Below are positions 43,885 through 54,599 of a stretch of 64,000 nt of DNA, in pieces. A model generated the notes under the pieces. The model was not told the origin of the DNA and ran no database searches. It saw only the letters and a program-made list of their open reading frames with translations. Position 1 is the first letter of the stretch. Every line of letters starts with the position of its first letter. Source of the stretch: Achatina immaculata (Eukaryota; Mollusca; Gastropoda; Stylommatophora; Achatinidae); NCBI GenBank assembly GCA_009760885.1, contig CM019719.1:25224084-25288083 (forward strand). Reading direction: 5' to 3'. The position numbers and the translations under genes were made by a program.

Positions 43885-44008
43885 TGGTAGGAACAGATCA
43901 TGCTATAAGGCCACAGTTTTGATGGGAGCAGATCGTGCTATAAGGCCACAGTTTTGATGGGAGCAGATCGTGCTATAAGGCCACAGTTTTGATGGGAACA
44001 GATCACTC
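43885..44008. repeat. 35-bp minisatellite, three to four copies
   Basis: ATGGGAGCAGATCGTGCTAT AAGGCCACAGTTTTG is repeated, two copies identical. Confidence 0.9.
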
Positions 44009-44374
44009 TGCAGACCCACAAATGCCACAAAACTAGACCTTGTGTGAGGAGAAAGAAAGAAAGCAAGAAACAATGACGTTTATGGACATTTTATTGCACT
44101 GGGGTCCGCCGGCAGCCACAGAATCTTTATTCTTGCTGCAATAAATAATTTACAAGGTCGAGCCGTAACTGGACTTTGAGTGAGGCTAATCGATTGTTGT
44201 ATTTGTATTACATCCGTGTCTTAGTCCACACTGACATGGGCGTATAACTCCTTCTTACCAGTATGTCCGTTGTGTGTTGCTCCTTCTTACCAGTATGTCC
44301 GTTGTGTGTTGGAAGGTATGTTTTTTTGTAGTGTATAAGCTCCCTTTATATCGTGCATCATCCTTAAATAGATT

Positions 44375-44620
44375 GGTAGGTAACCCTCTCATACCTTAGA
44401 GGCACATAGGGATATGGTGTTAGTGCCCATATTTTCCTTGACCTGTCAGCACACTAGAGGGTGATATGGTCAGTATCACGCCTGGGTGCCTTTCCTTCCC
44501 CAACTCCAAGTCGGGTACCCATTTCTACAGCTGGGTGACTGGGGTGCCGCCGGCCGGATTCGGACCCCCGACCTTCGCCATGAGAGACCAGTGCACTAAC
44601 CACTTCGCCACTCAGACACC
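44375..44620 (-). mobile_element. Family Y tRNA-derived SINE with 13-bp target duplication
   Basis: The minus strand starts GGGTGTCTGAGTGGCGAAGT GGTTAGTGCACTGG, with B-box region GGGGGTCCGAATCCGGCC. The body is TAGAAATGGGTACCCGACTT, GATACTGACCATATCACCCT and CTAGTGTGCTGACAGGTCAA. It ends with a GGTTACCTACC tail. CCTTAAATAGATT is present on both sides (44362-44374 and 44621-44633), a perfect target-site duplication. Confidence 0.95.
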
Positions 44621-44639
44621 CCTTAAATAGATTAGTTCT

Positions 44640-45077
44640 TCTAATATCTATGTTCACATAGAATTCTTTTATTGTATCTGCCTGTTTATTGCAAGTAGCA
44701 AATCTATAAACTACAAGCATTGCTTTTATTATTCAGTTTTTATCAGGAGCGAAAGGGAACACCTGCATAAGGTTAGAACAACATCGACGACAGAAGACGC
44801 ATGCGCAGAGAGACTTAACTTGGTTTATGGTTTACTATTCACGATATGTCTGTCAAATTTTGATAGAATCAGTTATCAAAGAAGCAGCTCTACAGAACAA
44901 TGGTCAGCAACGTTCACAAAAAAGCCACCCGTCTGTCTTCGATAACACGGCACTTTGATGTGAGCTGTCATAAAATCAAACGAGAGACGGCAGGAAAAAA
45001 CAGAAAGATAAATCAAAAGCGACGAACACAACCAATATTTTGACAGACACTTTATTAAAGGGACAACAAATAACACA

Positions 45078-45114
<37 letters not shown>

Positions 45115-46365
45115 ACAGAAAAGAAATCATTCATCCAAGGGCCCAGCTCTTATGAAGGTCAAGCATGAAACGATAACAAGTGACGTGATACAGAGGCAAG
45201 CTGTATCAGAGCAGAGATAACAGCAACAGAGGTTTCGAACCCGCGGTCCTCGTCTCTCACAGGCTTGTCGGGCTTCTAGGTCGCGGAAAGGGGGGTCAAA
45301 GTTCACCTGCTGAGATCATGTACACACAGACGCAGCCACACACACAGATACACACTCACACACACACAGAGAAACTGGTGTTTTGATGGTGTCTGTTCAT
45401 AGCCGAAAACCCAGTGTTTTTATTCCCGTCATACAAGTGCGTAGAAGATCAGGTTCCGGCTGTACGTTAAACCTTTAACTTATAGCTGTCAGGAGACAAG
45501 TCATAGAAAACGATGTCTTCTATACCCGCCACCCCTCCCCCACCACCCTCTCTCCCACCTCCCCGCCTCCGTTGTGTCGCAACTTTGCTATATTTTACCC
45601 AGCGTTATTATTGATTTTGTTGGTGATGTTATTGTTGTTATGGCTGCCGCTGCTGATGTTTTTAATGGTTGCTTCTGTTGTTTGTTACTGCTGTTGGCCT
45701 GTGTTCCGTATGGTTATTATTCTTGTTTGTTTTGTTTTTGTTCGTGCTGTTATTGTTTGCTGTTGCCATTTGTTGTTGTAATTTTGTTGTTGTTGTTGTT
45801 GCTGTTATCGGTTGTGCAGTTATTGGCGCTATTGCTTTTGTTGTTAATTTTGTGTGTGCTCTTATTGTTTGCACTGTTATTGTTCTTGGTGTTGTTACTG
45901 TTTGGTTATGCTAACAGTGCTGGCGGTGTTAATATTATTTTTGGTTTCTGCTGTGGTTTGTTTTCTTTGTTTTTTTTACATATCACAACAAAGACAAACT
46001 TTAAACACTTTACCATCAGGTCTACGACCTTTTATCAGATTGGAAATGAGGGAAAGTGGTTTTCTGTCATTCCCAGACATTCTAAAAAAACTGGCTTTTT
46101 AGCAGAATCCCCTTACCTTTAGGAACCGTCCCTCCCCCCAGTCTAGCTAACTGATGATAGTCTTACATAACACAACACACATACCAGCTAAACCGAAATC
46201 TGGTACAAACTGGCATAAACGGTCTGTCGTAAGTGCATCCTTTTGTTGGCCTAACATGTCCTCGACGGTAATAGTATGTCGTTATCTGTTAGGATGGAAG
46301 GATACGCGTGTTCATTCATACGTGCACATATCAGACAAGCATAACAAGGCAAGCACTGACTTGGA
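44640..46365. other. No gene recognised; GT-rich low complexity
   Basis: (CA)n lies at about 45074-45112. From 45600 to 45960 the plus strand is TTGTTG-rich, which produces long valine/leucine frames that mimic membrane proteins. A minus-strand GGGTTCGAAACC (45230-45245) is B-box-like, with no A box in place. Confidence 0.45.
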
Positions 46366-46374
46366 ACCATTAGG

Positions 46375-46545
46375 GGAGGCCAGAACTACCCGGGAGGGAG
46401 GGGGAATTAGTTCTTGAAGACGAGGGATACACATGGAAGGGAGTAGGGAATAAATCCATGAACAGGGGAAGAAACTTTATCCGTGACCTCTGCTCCCCAG
46501 GGAGTGAGGGGGCAGTGATGATGATGATGATGATGATGATGATAT
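46375..46545 (+). pseudogene. Non-LTR retrotransposon 3' end (family C) with (GAT)n tail
   Basis: The translation includes LEDEGYTWKGVGNKSMNRGR, NFIRDLCSPGSEGAV, and then a (GAT)n run (46516-46542) read as Met repeats. It matches the minus-strand copy at 2.94-3.06 kb. The open frame continues into the tail. Confidence 0.7.
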
Positions 46546-46663
46546 CAAGTGATCTATGATACCTTACAGGAAGCAGTAATTTAGAACATTTGTTCACTAC
46601 TCCATTTCATCTACAAGGCAGATCACGTCTTTTGCTTCAGTTTTTTTTTTCTTAATGATTTAA

Positions 46664-46915
46664 AGGGTGTCTTAAGTGGCGAAATGGTTAGTACACTACT
46701 AGTCTGTTATGACGAAGGTCGGGGGTTTGAATCCGGCCAAAGGCACCCCAGCCACCCAGCTGTAGAAATGGGTACCCGACTTCAGAAGTCGGCCAGGCGT
46801 GATACTGACCATGTCACTCTCTAGTGTGGCGACACGTCAAGGAAAATATGGGCACTAACACCATATCCTTGTATGCCTTTAAGACATATCATGGGGTTAC
46901 CTTCACCTTACCTTA
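46664..46915 (+). mobile_element. Family Y tRNA-derived SINE with 13-bp target duplication
   Basis: It starts GGGTGTCTTAAGTGGCGAAA TGGTTAG and carries GGGGGTTTGAATCCGGCC, then GGCACCCC. The body is CAGCTGTAGAAATGGGTACC, GATACTGACCATGTCACTCT and GGAAAATATGGGCACTAACA. The tail is TTACCTTCACCTTACCTTA. CTTAATGATTTAA flanks both ends (46651-46663 and 46916-46928). This copy defines the element as 252 bp. Confidence 0.95.
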
Positions 46916-47349
46916 CTTAATGATTTAACTGGTTTAAAAAAAAAGAAAATAAAAACATTTGTGACCTAACTGTTCTCAAAATATATGATATTATAAGTCA
47001 GTTGGGTTTTTCATTAAGGCAGTACGGTTCCGAAAGCTACACTAATCCAGTATGAATAGAGATATCAAGCGTTCATAGATCACTTGTACAAGAGACTTGT
47101 TTATAGAAACGAAAAATCTATTATTATATCATCGTAAGGAAAAGTCCTGTTTATGTGACTTTTATTGTCAAGTTTTCTTAAACCCTTCTCTCTCCTATTC
47201 TCCTTCTTTTTTTTTTTTTGTAGTTAATAAAGAGCCTTTGAAATGTAAACAATTCATACATGCTAAAATCCTGTGCTATTGTAAATACGCACACGTAAGA
47301 CTGAAATAAGCTGTGATTGTTAGATTGTTACACTGCACTTTTATGAGCT

Positions 47350-47403
47350 GTGAATATAGATTAGATAGATAGACAGATAGATCGACAGACAGATAGACAG
47401 AAC
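47350..47403. repeat. (TAGA/CAGA)n microsatellite tail
   Basis: GATAGATAGACAGATAGATC and related tetranucleotides lie directly beyond the 3' end of the minus-strand family G LINE, as a terminal tail would. Confidence 0.8.
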
Positions 47404-48130
47404 GAACATACTTTATTTTCAAAGAGTTAAGAATTGGGCACGCAGGCCCGTCTGACATTCTGCCTTTCATCATACAGCTTTCACTCGATCACAGTCATTC
47501 AGCATTTGTTAATGAGCATAATAATCATGAAGACACAAATAAATGATTACATAAATAAATAATAAACTTATCTCATGTCCATACACTCTACACTCTGATT
47601 TACGCAACAACATGAAATAAACTTACATTCTTACATTCATTCAAAACTAACAAATTTATAGAAAAGCAGTATTAAAAAAAAAAAGAAAGAAAAAATTACA
47701 ACACTCAAGCTATATTTTAAACTACTTTAAACTATGCTTAGGGAGGCATATAGTCCATATCAAACAGATGTTGACAAAGTTTAAAGTTATAAGAACGAAT
47801 ATTACTTATAAATTTTACGTGAATTGGCAGAGGATTCCAAAGGTGGGCAGCTGAGTAAGAGAAGTTTTTTTTTTTAACATGTCAAGCCTTAGTTTTGGGA
47901 GAATACTTGGGATAATACTTGGATAATATAAGATATACATTGGATAATACTTGGGAGAATGCTTAAGCGTTGACTGTGTTTTGGGTTGGATTAGAACAAC
48001 GACCACAGATAGGGTGAAGCATTGTGTGAGAGATTTTATGAATTAATTTCTCCTTGTTGAGGGGTAGAATATCAAGGTGCCTGTCCTTATTTATATTATG
48101 TGCTGCATGTTTGTCATCTAAGCTTTACTG
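47400..48130 (-). mobile_element. CR1/L2-like LINE 3' portion (family G)
   Basis: The minus strand reads DRHLDILPLNKEKLIHKISH, then after a disrupted stretch YSAAHLWNPLPIHVKFISNI and SYNFKLCQHLF, ending at a stop. The S...LWN.LP..V pattern followed by FK..L...L is the C-terminal signature of CR1/L2/Jockey-group reverse transcriptases. About 330 bp of 3' untranslated sequence follow, ending GGGCCTGCGTGCCCAATTCT TAACTCTTTGAAAATAAAGT, then a tetranucleotide tail. The internal part is repeated/frameshifted (TATTATCC, CCAAGTATT duplications), so it is dead. Confidence 0.82.
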
Positions 48131-48149
48131 CTCGTTTTTGAAGTGAGCA

Positions 48150-48471
48150 AAGTAGATAGATGGATGGATGGATGGGTGGGTGGGTGGGTGGGTGGATGGA
48201 TGGATGGATGGATGGATGGATGGATGGATGGATGGATGGATGGATGGATGGATGGATGGATGGTAGGTAGGCAGGCAGGCAGGCAGGCAGGCAGGTAGGT
48301 AGGTAGGTAGGCAGGCAGGCAGGCAGGTAGGTAGGTAGGCAGGTGTGCTGATGGATAGATGGTAGGTAGGTAGGTAGGTAGGTAGGTAGGTAGGTAGGTA
48401 GGTAGGTAGGTAGGCAGGCAGGCAGGCAGGCAGGCAGGTAGGTAGGTAGGTAGGTAGGTAGGTAGGTAGGT

Positions 48472-48506
<35 letters not shown>

Positions 48507-48640
48507 TAGGTAGGCAGGCAGGCAGGCAGGTAGGCAGGCAGACAGGCAGGTAGGTAGGTAGGTAGGCAGGTGTGCTGATGGATAGATGGTAGGTAGGTAG
48601 GTAGGCAGGCAGGTAGGAAGGTAGGAAGGAAAACGGAAAT
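48150..48640. repeat. Mosaic tetranucleotide array (GGAT, GGTA, GGCA)
   Basis: Blocks of GGAT (48160-48263), GGCA, GGTA and their alternations run for nearly 500 bp. A GGTGTGCTGATGGATAGATG interruption occurs twice (about 48340 and 48570), evidence of duplication of a larger block. A long minus-strand frame of PACLPTYLP type is an artefact of this array. Confidence 0.97.
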
Positions 48641-48644
48641 GTCA

Positions 48645-49370
48645 GTTATATTAATTGACAAATGAATATGGAAACAGACATCTGATGGATGCACGGTTAT
48701 CTAAATAACTCAGTCGGTCAATATTGTATGTGTCTGAACGTGTAAAAGAAGATACTTTAATAAGACACTTACAAAACTGTTAAATCACCATGTAACATTT
48801 ACACGTTTATGCGCTGTAACAATGACATAAGCAAACAGATTACAAATTCGCGCTTGACTGTGGCTCAAGTTTATTCAAGGAAGCGGTGAAATTCTTCCAT
48901 GACCGAGATAGATCTAAATAAAACGCAGTTCACAGTCTTAACTCAAGACACAGCAGATAAAATCAAACACAGAATAATCGTCTAGTAGTGGGGTGGAGGA
49001 GAGAGAGAGAGAGAGAGAGAGGCTGTACAGTACATACAGGTAGAAATTGTTCTAGTGTACAGATACGGGACGGTTTTAATAGAAATGTCATAGCCTATAT
49101 TTAGCGTTTACTTTGCAGAGTAAACTTGCAACACTTTGCTGTGTGTCAAAATCAGATGTAATGTAGGGTATATCTATCGTTATGTTTACCGATATGTCGT
49201 ATCTGTGTGAATGTGTGTGTGTGTGTGACTGTGCGGTTTTTTTTTCTCTTCCTTCTCTTGGAAGGACTTTGCTGTTTGCCGTGGTTATTAATAGCGTATA
49301 TCACATCCAGTATTTACCTAAATTTATGCAATGTGGGTACATCTGGGTTATAAAGCGAGGAGAAAAATTC
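48645..49370. other. No gene recognised
   Basis: A (GA)n run lies at 48999-49021 and (GT)n at 49212-49227. The rest is AT-rich without a recognisable exon. Confidence 0.35.
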
Positions 49371-49375
49371 GTCTG

Positions 49376-49895
49376 TCTTGATAGGTAGAGTTGTGTTGAT
49401 AGGTTGAGTTGTGTTGATAGGCTGAGTTGTGTTGATAGGTAGAGTTGCGTTGATAGGTAGAGTTGCGTTGATAGTAGAGGTGTGTTGATAAGTAGAGTTG
49501 TGTTGATAGCCTGAGTTGTGTTGATAGGTTGAGTTGTGTTGATAGCAGAGTTGCGTTGATAAGTAGAGTAGCGTTGATAAGTAGAGGTGTGTTGATAGCC
49601 TGAGTTGTGTTGATAAGTAGAGTTGTGTTGATAGCCTGAGTTGTGTTGACAGATAGAGTTGTACTGATAGCTTGAGTTGTGTTGATAACTTGAGTTGCGT
49701 CGATAGGTTGAGCTGTGTTGATAGGTTGAGCTGTGGTGATAGGTACAGTTGTGTTGATTGGTACAGCTGTGTTGAGTGGTACAGCTGTGGTGATAGGTAC
49801 AGTTATGTTGATTGGTACAGTTGTGTTGATTGGTACAGCTGTGTTGATTGGTACAGTTGTGTTGATTGGTACAGCTGTGTTTATTGGTACAACTG
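49376..49895. repeat. 18-bp minisatellite, about 28 copies
   Basis: Units such as GTTGATAGGTAGAGTTGT, GTTGATAGGCTGAGTTGT and GTTGATTGGTACAGCTGT show a gradual change of subtype from left to right. As 18 is divisible by three, minus-strand frames repeat six residues (INTTQ., YQHNS.). No start or signal supports a protein. Confidence 0.96.
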
Positions 49896-49904
49896 CGTGT
49901 GCCT

Positions 49905-50263
49905 TGTCTTGACTTGTAGTCTGGCTCCCTGGAACTGCGAGTTGGTTTTTTTTTGCAGCCGATGCGGTGGAGATGTTGAGACACAGCATCATGTAGACTT
50001 AAGAGCGGGTTATGGCGGCTGTTTTTTTTCAACCCCAGAGGGCAGCTAAAAATCTGGGGGCGCGCAGTACTTCTTTAACAGCCACCACCACCACCACCAC
50101 CACCACCACGGGACTATGCAATCCCTGCCCGCCTGGCCAGGCTAGGGTTGATGCGGGGGTAGGGGGGTACCAGCTGAGAGGTGGGGCAGGGTCTTGGTCA
50201 GCTATGGTTCGCCAATCCTGATGCTGGTATGCCTGCATATGGGTCGCTGTTTGGCACAACCCA
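49905..50263 (+). repeat. X-family repeat, near full length
   Basis: It starts TTGTCTTGACTTGTAG and CTCCCTGGAACTGCGAGTTG, then has GCAGCCGATGCGGTGGAGAT, ACACAGCATCATGTAG, GAGCGGGTTATGGCGGCTGT and GGCAGCTAAAAATCTGGGGG. A CCACCA trinucleotide expansion occupies the CACCACCATGG site. It continues GGCCAGGCTAGGGTTGATGC and GGTCTTGGTCAGCTATGGTT. It begins exactly where the 18-bp minisatellite stops. The C-tract end is absent. Confidence 0.8.
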
Positions 50264-50284
50264 CAGCATCTTGGCCTCCTGGTG

Positions 50285-50920
50285 CAACTTCGGCCATTAG
50301 TAACGCAATTTGTAACATCTGTTTACGTGTAGGAAAAAAATGCCTGCTTTTTTCCATGTACTTTTAGTATGTGGATGATGCTGTTATCCAGCTCAGGGGA
50401 GGTTATAGCTGGTCAAGACCCTATAATTCTCTTCGCAGTTCTGCTTTGTCTTATTCATCCTTGTCACACGTCCAGTAAGAGCCCATTAAAATATTTGTTC
50501 TGGAAGGTTTCATTTTGAACTCGGTTGTGCATTAATTCCAGTTTTGGCATAAAACACTGTCAGTCTTATCTGTCCGTCTATCGGCCTTCCAGCCTGCAGA
50601 AACTACATAGCTCCATAGAAACGCTCCATGGTAACAAACAGCGTCATGGCGGCATGGAGGATAAGAAAAAGGAATCAGCGTGACCAACTTTCATTGTGCG
50701 CGCCGGGTATAAAGAGACACGGCTTCCATTTCTTTGAAATGCCAAAGTACCATATCTTTTGGAGACATACTGAAAGCAGTGGTAGTCGTCTGCAACCCTC
50801 ATTGACCATCATCATCATCATCATCATCATCGTCATGCAAAACAAACCTGCAATGTAATTCTGTATATGACCTCAGATTTTTTTTTTCGGGGGACATAAT
50901 TCGCAGCGGCTATATACTAG
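50285..50920. other. No gene recognised
   Basis: Holds an (ATC)n run at 50806-50831 next to unrecognised sequence. A 76-codon plus frame at 50628-50858 runs into that repeat. Confidence 0.35.
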
Positions 50921-50936
50921 TATATGAAAGTATAAT

Positions 50937-51270
50937 ATATCATCATCATCATCATCATCATTATCAGGTGCCGTGCCGACTGGCGTTGGCTATTATGCTT
51001 CTCCAGAGTACACGATCCTTCATGCAGGCCATCAGCTCAGTTGGTGATCTCCTCTCACACCAACCCGTCAGACTGTCCAGTATCATTTCTCTTGGTCTTC
51101 CTCTTGATCTTCTTCCTTCAATTTTTCCTGTTGTTATAATATTTTCAATGCCTCCTCTTCTCATTGCATGTCCTATGAAAGTACATTGTCTCTCTCTTAT
51201 CTTTTTGACAAGGTTTTTTTTTTTGTCTCTCTAGCTCTTCTCATACATTCTTCATTATATATTCTTATAG
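50937..51270 (-). mobile_element. Non-LTR retrotransposon 3' end (family D) with (GAT)n tail and target duplication
   Basis: The minus strand translates through GHAMRRGGIENIITTGKIEG, RRSRGRPREMILDSLTGW, ACMKDRVLWRSIIANASRHG and stop. A (GAT)n tail follows at 50941-50966. TATATGAAAGTATAAT (50921-50936) and TATATGAGTATAAT (51271-51284) bracket the copy and differ only by a 2-base indel, a likely target-site duplication. It is related to the 3.26-3.67 kb fragment. Confidence 0.85.
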
Positions 51271-51299
51271 TATATGAGTATAATGAAAATTCCCATTAA

Positions 51300-51975
51300 T
51301 CAAAATGAAAAAAATACACGTAGAAGGGACAGATATTGAAGAAGTCAATCAATTTGCATACCTTGGCAGTTAAATAGACGAGGATGGTGACACCAGAAAG
51401 GAAGTTAGAATCAGAATTGCAAAGGCAGCATTGATCTTCAAGAATCTTGAGAACATATGGAATTCAAAAGTTATAAGCACAAAAACCAGGTTAAAGACTA
51501 TTCAATTCAAATGTAATATTCACCCTCATTTATGCATGTGAAAGCTGGAAAACAACTAAAGAAATAAGCAATAAATTAGACTCTTTTGAAAACAAATGCC
51601 TAAGGAAAATACTTGGCATCAAGTGGAATGAATTCAAGAACAATGCAGAAATAAGACAGATGACTGAACAACAACCAATCTCATGGATGATCAGGAGAAG
51701 GAGATAGACAATATGTTGGTCACGTGCCGAGAGGAAACGATCATAGAATCCCAAAAACAAGCTGTCAAGTGGAACACAACATGCCAAAGAAAAAGAGGCA
51801 GACCGCGTGAAACTCTGAAGAGGACATTGTTAAGAGAGGTCAAATTAACAGGCATAAAATCCCTTGATGAGGTTGAAAGACTCGCTAAAGACAAGACAAA
51901 TTGGCGAACTACCTTGCGAGCCCTATGTGACGTTTAATGGCACGGGAAGGATATAAGATATACTTAGTATATCTG
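51300..51975 (+). pseudogene. Non-LTR retrotransposon 3' part (family B)
   Basis: The plus frames read EEVNQFAYLGS, a stop, IDEDGDTRKEV, KNLENIWNSKVISTKTRL, and then frameshifted sequence. It resumes as TCQRKRGRPRETLKRTLLRE, VKLTGIKSLDEVERLAKDKT and NWRTTLRALCDV plus stop. The order matches RTE-like LINE C-termini. The 3' end GGCACGGGAAGGATATAAGA matches the copy inside the X repeat at 23.3 kb. At least two frameshifts and several stops make it inactive. Confidence 0.85.
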
Positions 51976-52544
51976 TAACAATATGTTACCAGTCGATTCT
52001 TATCTTAAACTAACTTGTATCACGCTGTCTCTCCCACCTCCCTTGTCCGCCCCCCCCCCCCCCCAACGGCCTCTTATCTATAGATTCACTGTCTTTAGGC
52101 CCGTTTCGTTTCATAAATCTGAAGAACTTACATACCTGTCCTACAGTAACGTCCCCTGTCTTTAGCTAATCGTTATCAGTAAAGGTGAGAGTTAATTCCC
52201 CCAAAACTTGTCCCGTACGTGCTGATCAAAAGTTATTGCCTGTAGAAAGCCTGGAATGCCGTGCTGTATTCACTGACCCGTCACAGTGTTTTCACATACA
52301 CTATAATGTTGTTATCTGAAGGTCCTAAACGCTGTGTCTACAATAACCGTGTGACAGATAACAGCAACTAGTGACAAGTTAATTTTTTTTTTTAAACAGC
52401 CTATTTTAATGGTTTTAGCAAACTAGTTTGTACATGAAGAAACTTTGATCAACAAATCAAAGGGCAACATGTCGTGGTATAACTGAGACAAATAATTCAC
52501 GCTCAGATACAAATATTTACCAAAACATGGCTGAAACCGCGGGA

Positions 52545-52800
52545 CCTAAATCATGGGGTAGTCTTGTCTTGTCTTGTCTTGTTCTGTCTTCTGTCTGTCT
52601 CAGCTGCGGGCCCGGTGTTCTGTGCACCCGATGCTGTGAAGATGAGGCGCAACATCATGCAGCCTTCGCAGCGCCTTATGGCGGCCATTTTTTTCAGTCC
52701 TTGAGTAGATCTAAAAACAAAACAGGTGTGCAGTACTTCTTAAGCAACTCCACCACCGTAGGGACTAAGGCGATCCCTGTCCCGTTTGCCAGGCTAGGCA
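52545..52800 (+). repeat. X-family repeat, 3' truncated
   Basis: It starts with four GTCTT units, then TCAGCTGCGGGCCCGGTGTT, CTGTGCACCCGATGCTGTGA, GGCGCAACATCATGCAG, TTATGGCGGCCATTTTTTTC, CTTCTTAAGCAACTCCACCA, GACTAAGGCGATCCCTG and GTTTGCCAGGCTAGGCACT, where it stops. The G-tract is replaced by AAACAAAACA. Confidence 0.75.
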
Positions 52801-52914
52801 CTGAAATCAGTTATAATAACAATTTAAATAACCATCGATTATTCTTAGATTTAAAAAAATAACATTGTTATTACATTTTTTACAGCAATCAGATATTTGC
52901 CAATGGATTAATTA

Positions 52915-53045
52915 CTTTGGTGCCTTGCGTGGCGTAGTTATCAGTGCACTCATATGCCGGCCAGAAGATCCTGGGTTAGATTCCCCAGGCGGATATTTTC
53001 TCGGATCTGCCAAGAAATGGGTAAATGGGTTTCCCTATGCTAGTT
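52915..53045 (+). repeat. Possible second tRNA-derived SINE family
   Basis: GCGTGGCGTAGTTATCAGTG (A-box-like), then CTGGGTTAGATTCCCCAG (B-box-like with a stem) and about 70 bp of body, AGAAATGGGTAAATGGGTTT. It sits directly beyond the tail of the minus-strand family A LINE. Confidence 0.45.
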
Positions 53046-53074
53046 TAAAAAAAACAGCAAGGATACGACTTCTT

Positions 53075-53470
53075 CTTCTTCTTCTTCTTCTTCTTCTCTC
53101 TCTCTCTCTCACCTTATGTGCCCAAGGCACATGGGGCTTCCGCAAGGGTTTTCCACAAACGCCTGTCCGTTGCCTTTTTTTTCCCGCTCTTGTCCAAGTG
53201 AACCCTCTATTGCTCAACATCCTCTCTGTTGTTCTTCTCCATGTCTCCTTTGGTTTACCCTTACCTTTGTTACCTTGTGGTGTCCATCTTAGTGCTATTT
53301 TTGGTAGTGAGTTGTCAGTCATCCGGAGAACATGTCTCAACCATCGCCAGTGTCTTTCCTCAATAATTGCAGTCAGTGGCTTCGTCTGCATTTCTGCCAA
53401 CGAGATATTATTTCATACGATGTTTGATAAAAATATTCTTCTAGTTCTTCGTAATTTTTATTTGTGAAAG
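53075..53470 (-). mobile_element. Family A LINE 3' end, (GA)n(GAA)n tail
   Basis: The minus strand reads MAEMQTKPLTAIIEERHWRW, LRHVLRMTDNSLPKIALRW, GKGKPKETWRRTTERMLSNR and GFTWTRAGKK, then frame-shifted CGKPL and PHVPWAHKV. It passes at GGGCACATAAGGT into GA and GAA repeats (53075-53111). The tail starts at the same base as in the 7.5-kb copy (GGGCACTTAAGAT). It is 5' truncated near 53470. Confidence 0.88.
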
Positions 53471-53474
53471 TACC

Positions 53475-54590
53475 GGACACAATTCGTGATAATTTCGAGA
53501 TGAGTAACCTCTTATTAACAGCGTTGATATATTTTTCCCCCCATGTTTTCTAACGGTAGATTAACGCCTGCGTGAATCCCTGCATGTTGTTCAAACGAAA
53601 CATCAGAAATTAATATTAACACACCGAGCGCCGGTTTCCCTGGCAGCGTTGGTTTCTTGGTCACGTGGGATTAACGATTTTGCCGGATTAAAAAGAAGAA
53701 TTACAAAAAAAGGTTGATAAGGGCAAAAATTATCAGTGGAAGCTTCAGAAAAATCATTATCCTCGTGGTAAAATAAGAATAAGTAAGAACAAAATATTAG
53801 ACCTAACACTGACAAATGTATTAGATAAAGGTAGAGCTCTCGTCTCCATGCCATTAAGGCATATTGAGGACTGCGATGTTAGGTCCGTATTTTAAAATGA
53901 CCTTTTTCCTGTCATAAATCTGTCTCTCCACGAGCAATGCTGTGGGGCACCTACAGGGAATGCCATCTCATGCCCTCCCAGGAAACAGTATGTTGTAATT
54001 TCGTCCGGATTTAAAGAAACTCCAGACCAACCTTTTCCGGAAAATTGATGGTCAATCAATCAAATTATAATTTGACAGGCGTGAGTGAAGTCCATAAAGT
54101 TGTAAAACAATCTGTGAATTAGAGTTAGGACAAGTAACGATTTTACCCCCCCCCCCACCCCCTTTTTTCTCATTTCCGTTCATCACAACTATCCCACACC
54201 CCACCCCGTTTACCCCCATTAGTCTTAGTAACATTCTGAGTCCCAGACAAGTCCAGTATCAAGGCGCGCAACTCTTAAATGTGTGTAAGACCAAGGCCCC
54301 CTCGGAGGCAGGTAGTGCGCCTCTCTGGGATCTGCGACAAAGCCGGCTGCCGTATAAACCTGACGGTTGGTAGCACCGCCCCCTGAATCCCATTATAAAC
54401 CTTTTGATATGTCTTTATTTTGTTTGCACTGTAAATAAACCCTGCAGAAACAATATTACTCCTGCGTAATAACATATGTTCCCTATATATATATATATAT
54501 ATATATAAAACGCCACTATACATTCCATGAGGGAAGAAATTGTTTTGTTTTCATAGCTGAAGATAAGGGAAGCTACTGCGTTATTTCATT
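53475..54590. other. No gene recognised
   Basis: A family Y-like remnant (minus strand, GGACCTAACATCGCAGTCC) lies at about 53848-53910. A C-run is at 54147-54156 and (TA)n at 54485-54506. Confidence 0.4.
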
Positions 54591-54599
54591 ACTTTAATG

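Noticed and set aside
45574..46122. 182-codon valine/leucine-rich plus frame resembling a membrane protein
   Set aside because: Low-complexity TTGTTG DNA. The hydrophobicity follows from composition and overlapping frames look the same.
48125..48694. 189-codon minus-strand frame of repeated [10 protein letters not shown]
   Set aside because: Translation of GGTA/GGCA/GGAT tetranucleotides; every frame is periodic.
49301..50032. 243- and 214-codon minus-strand frames of CTNQHN / INTTV type
   Set aside because: Product of the 18-bp minisatellite continuing into an X repeat.
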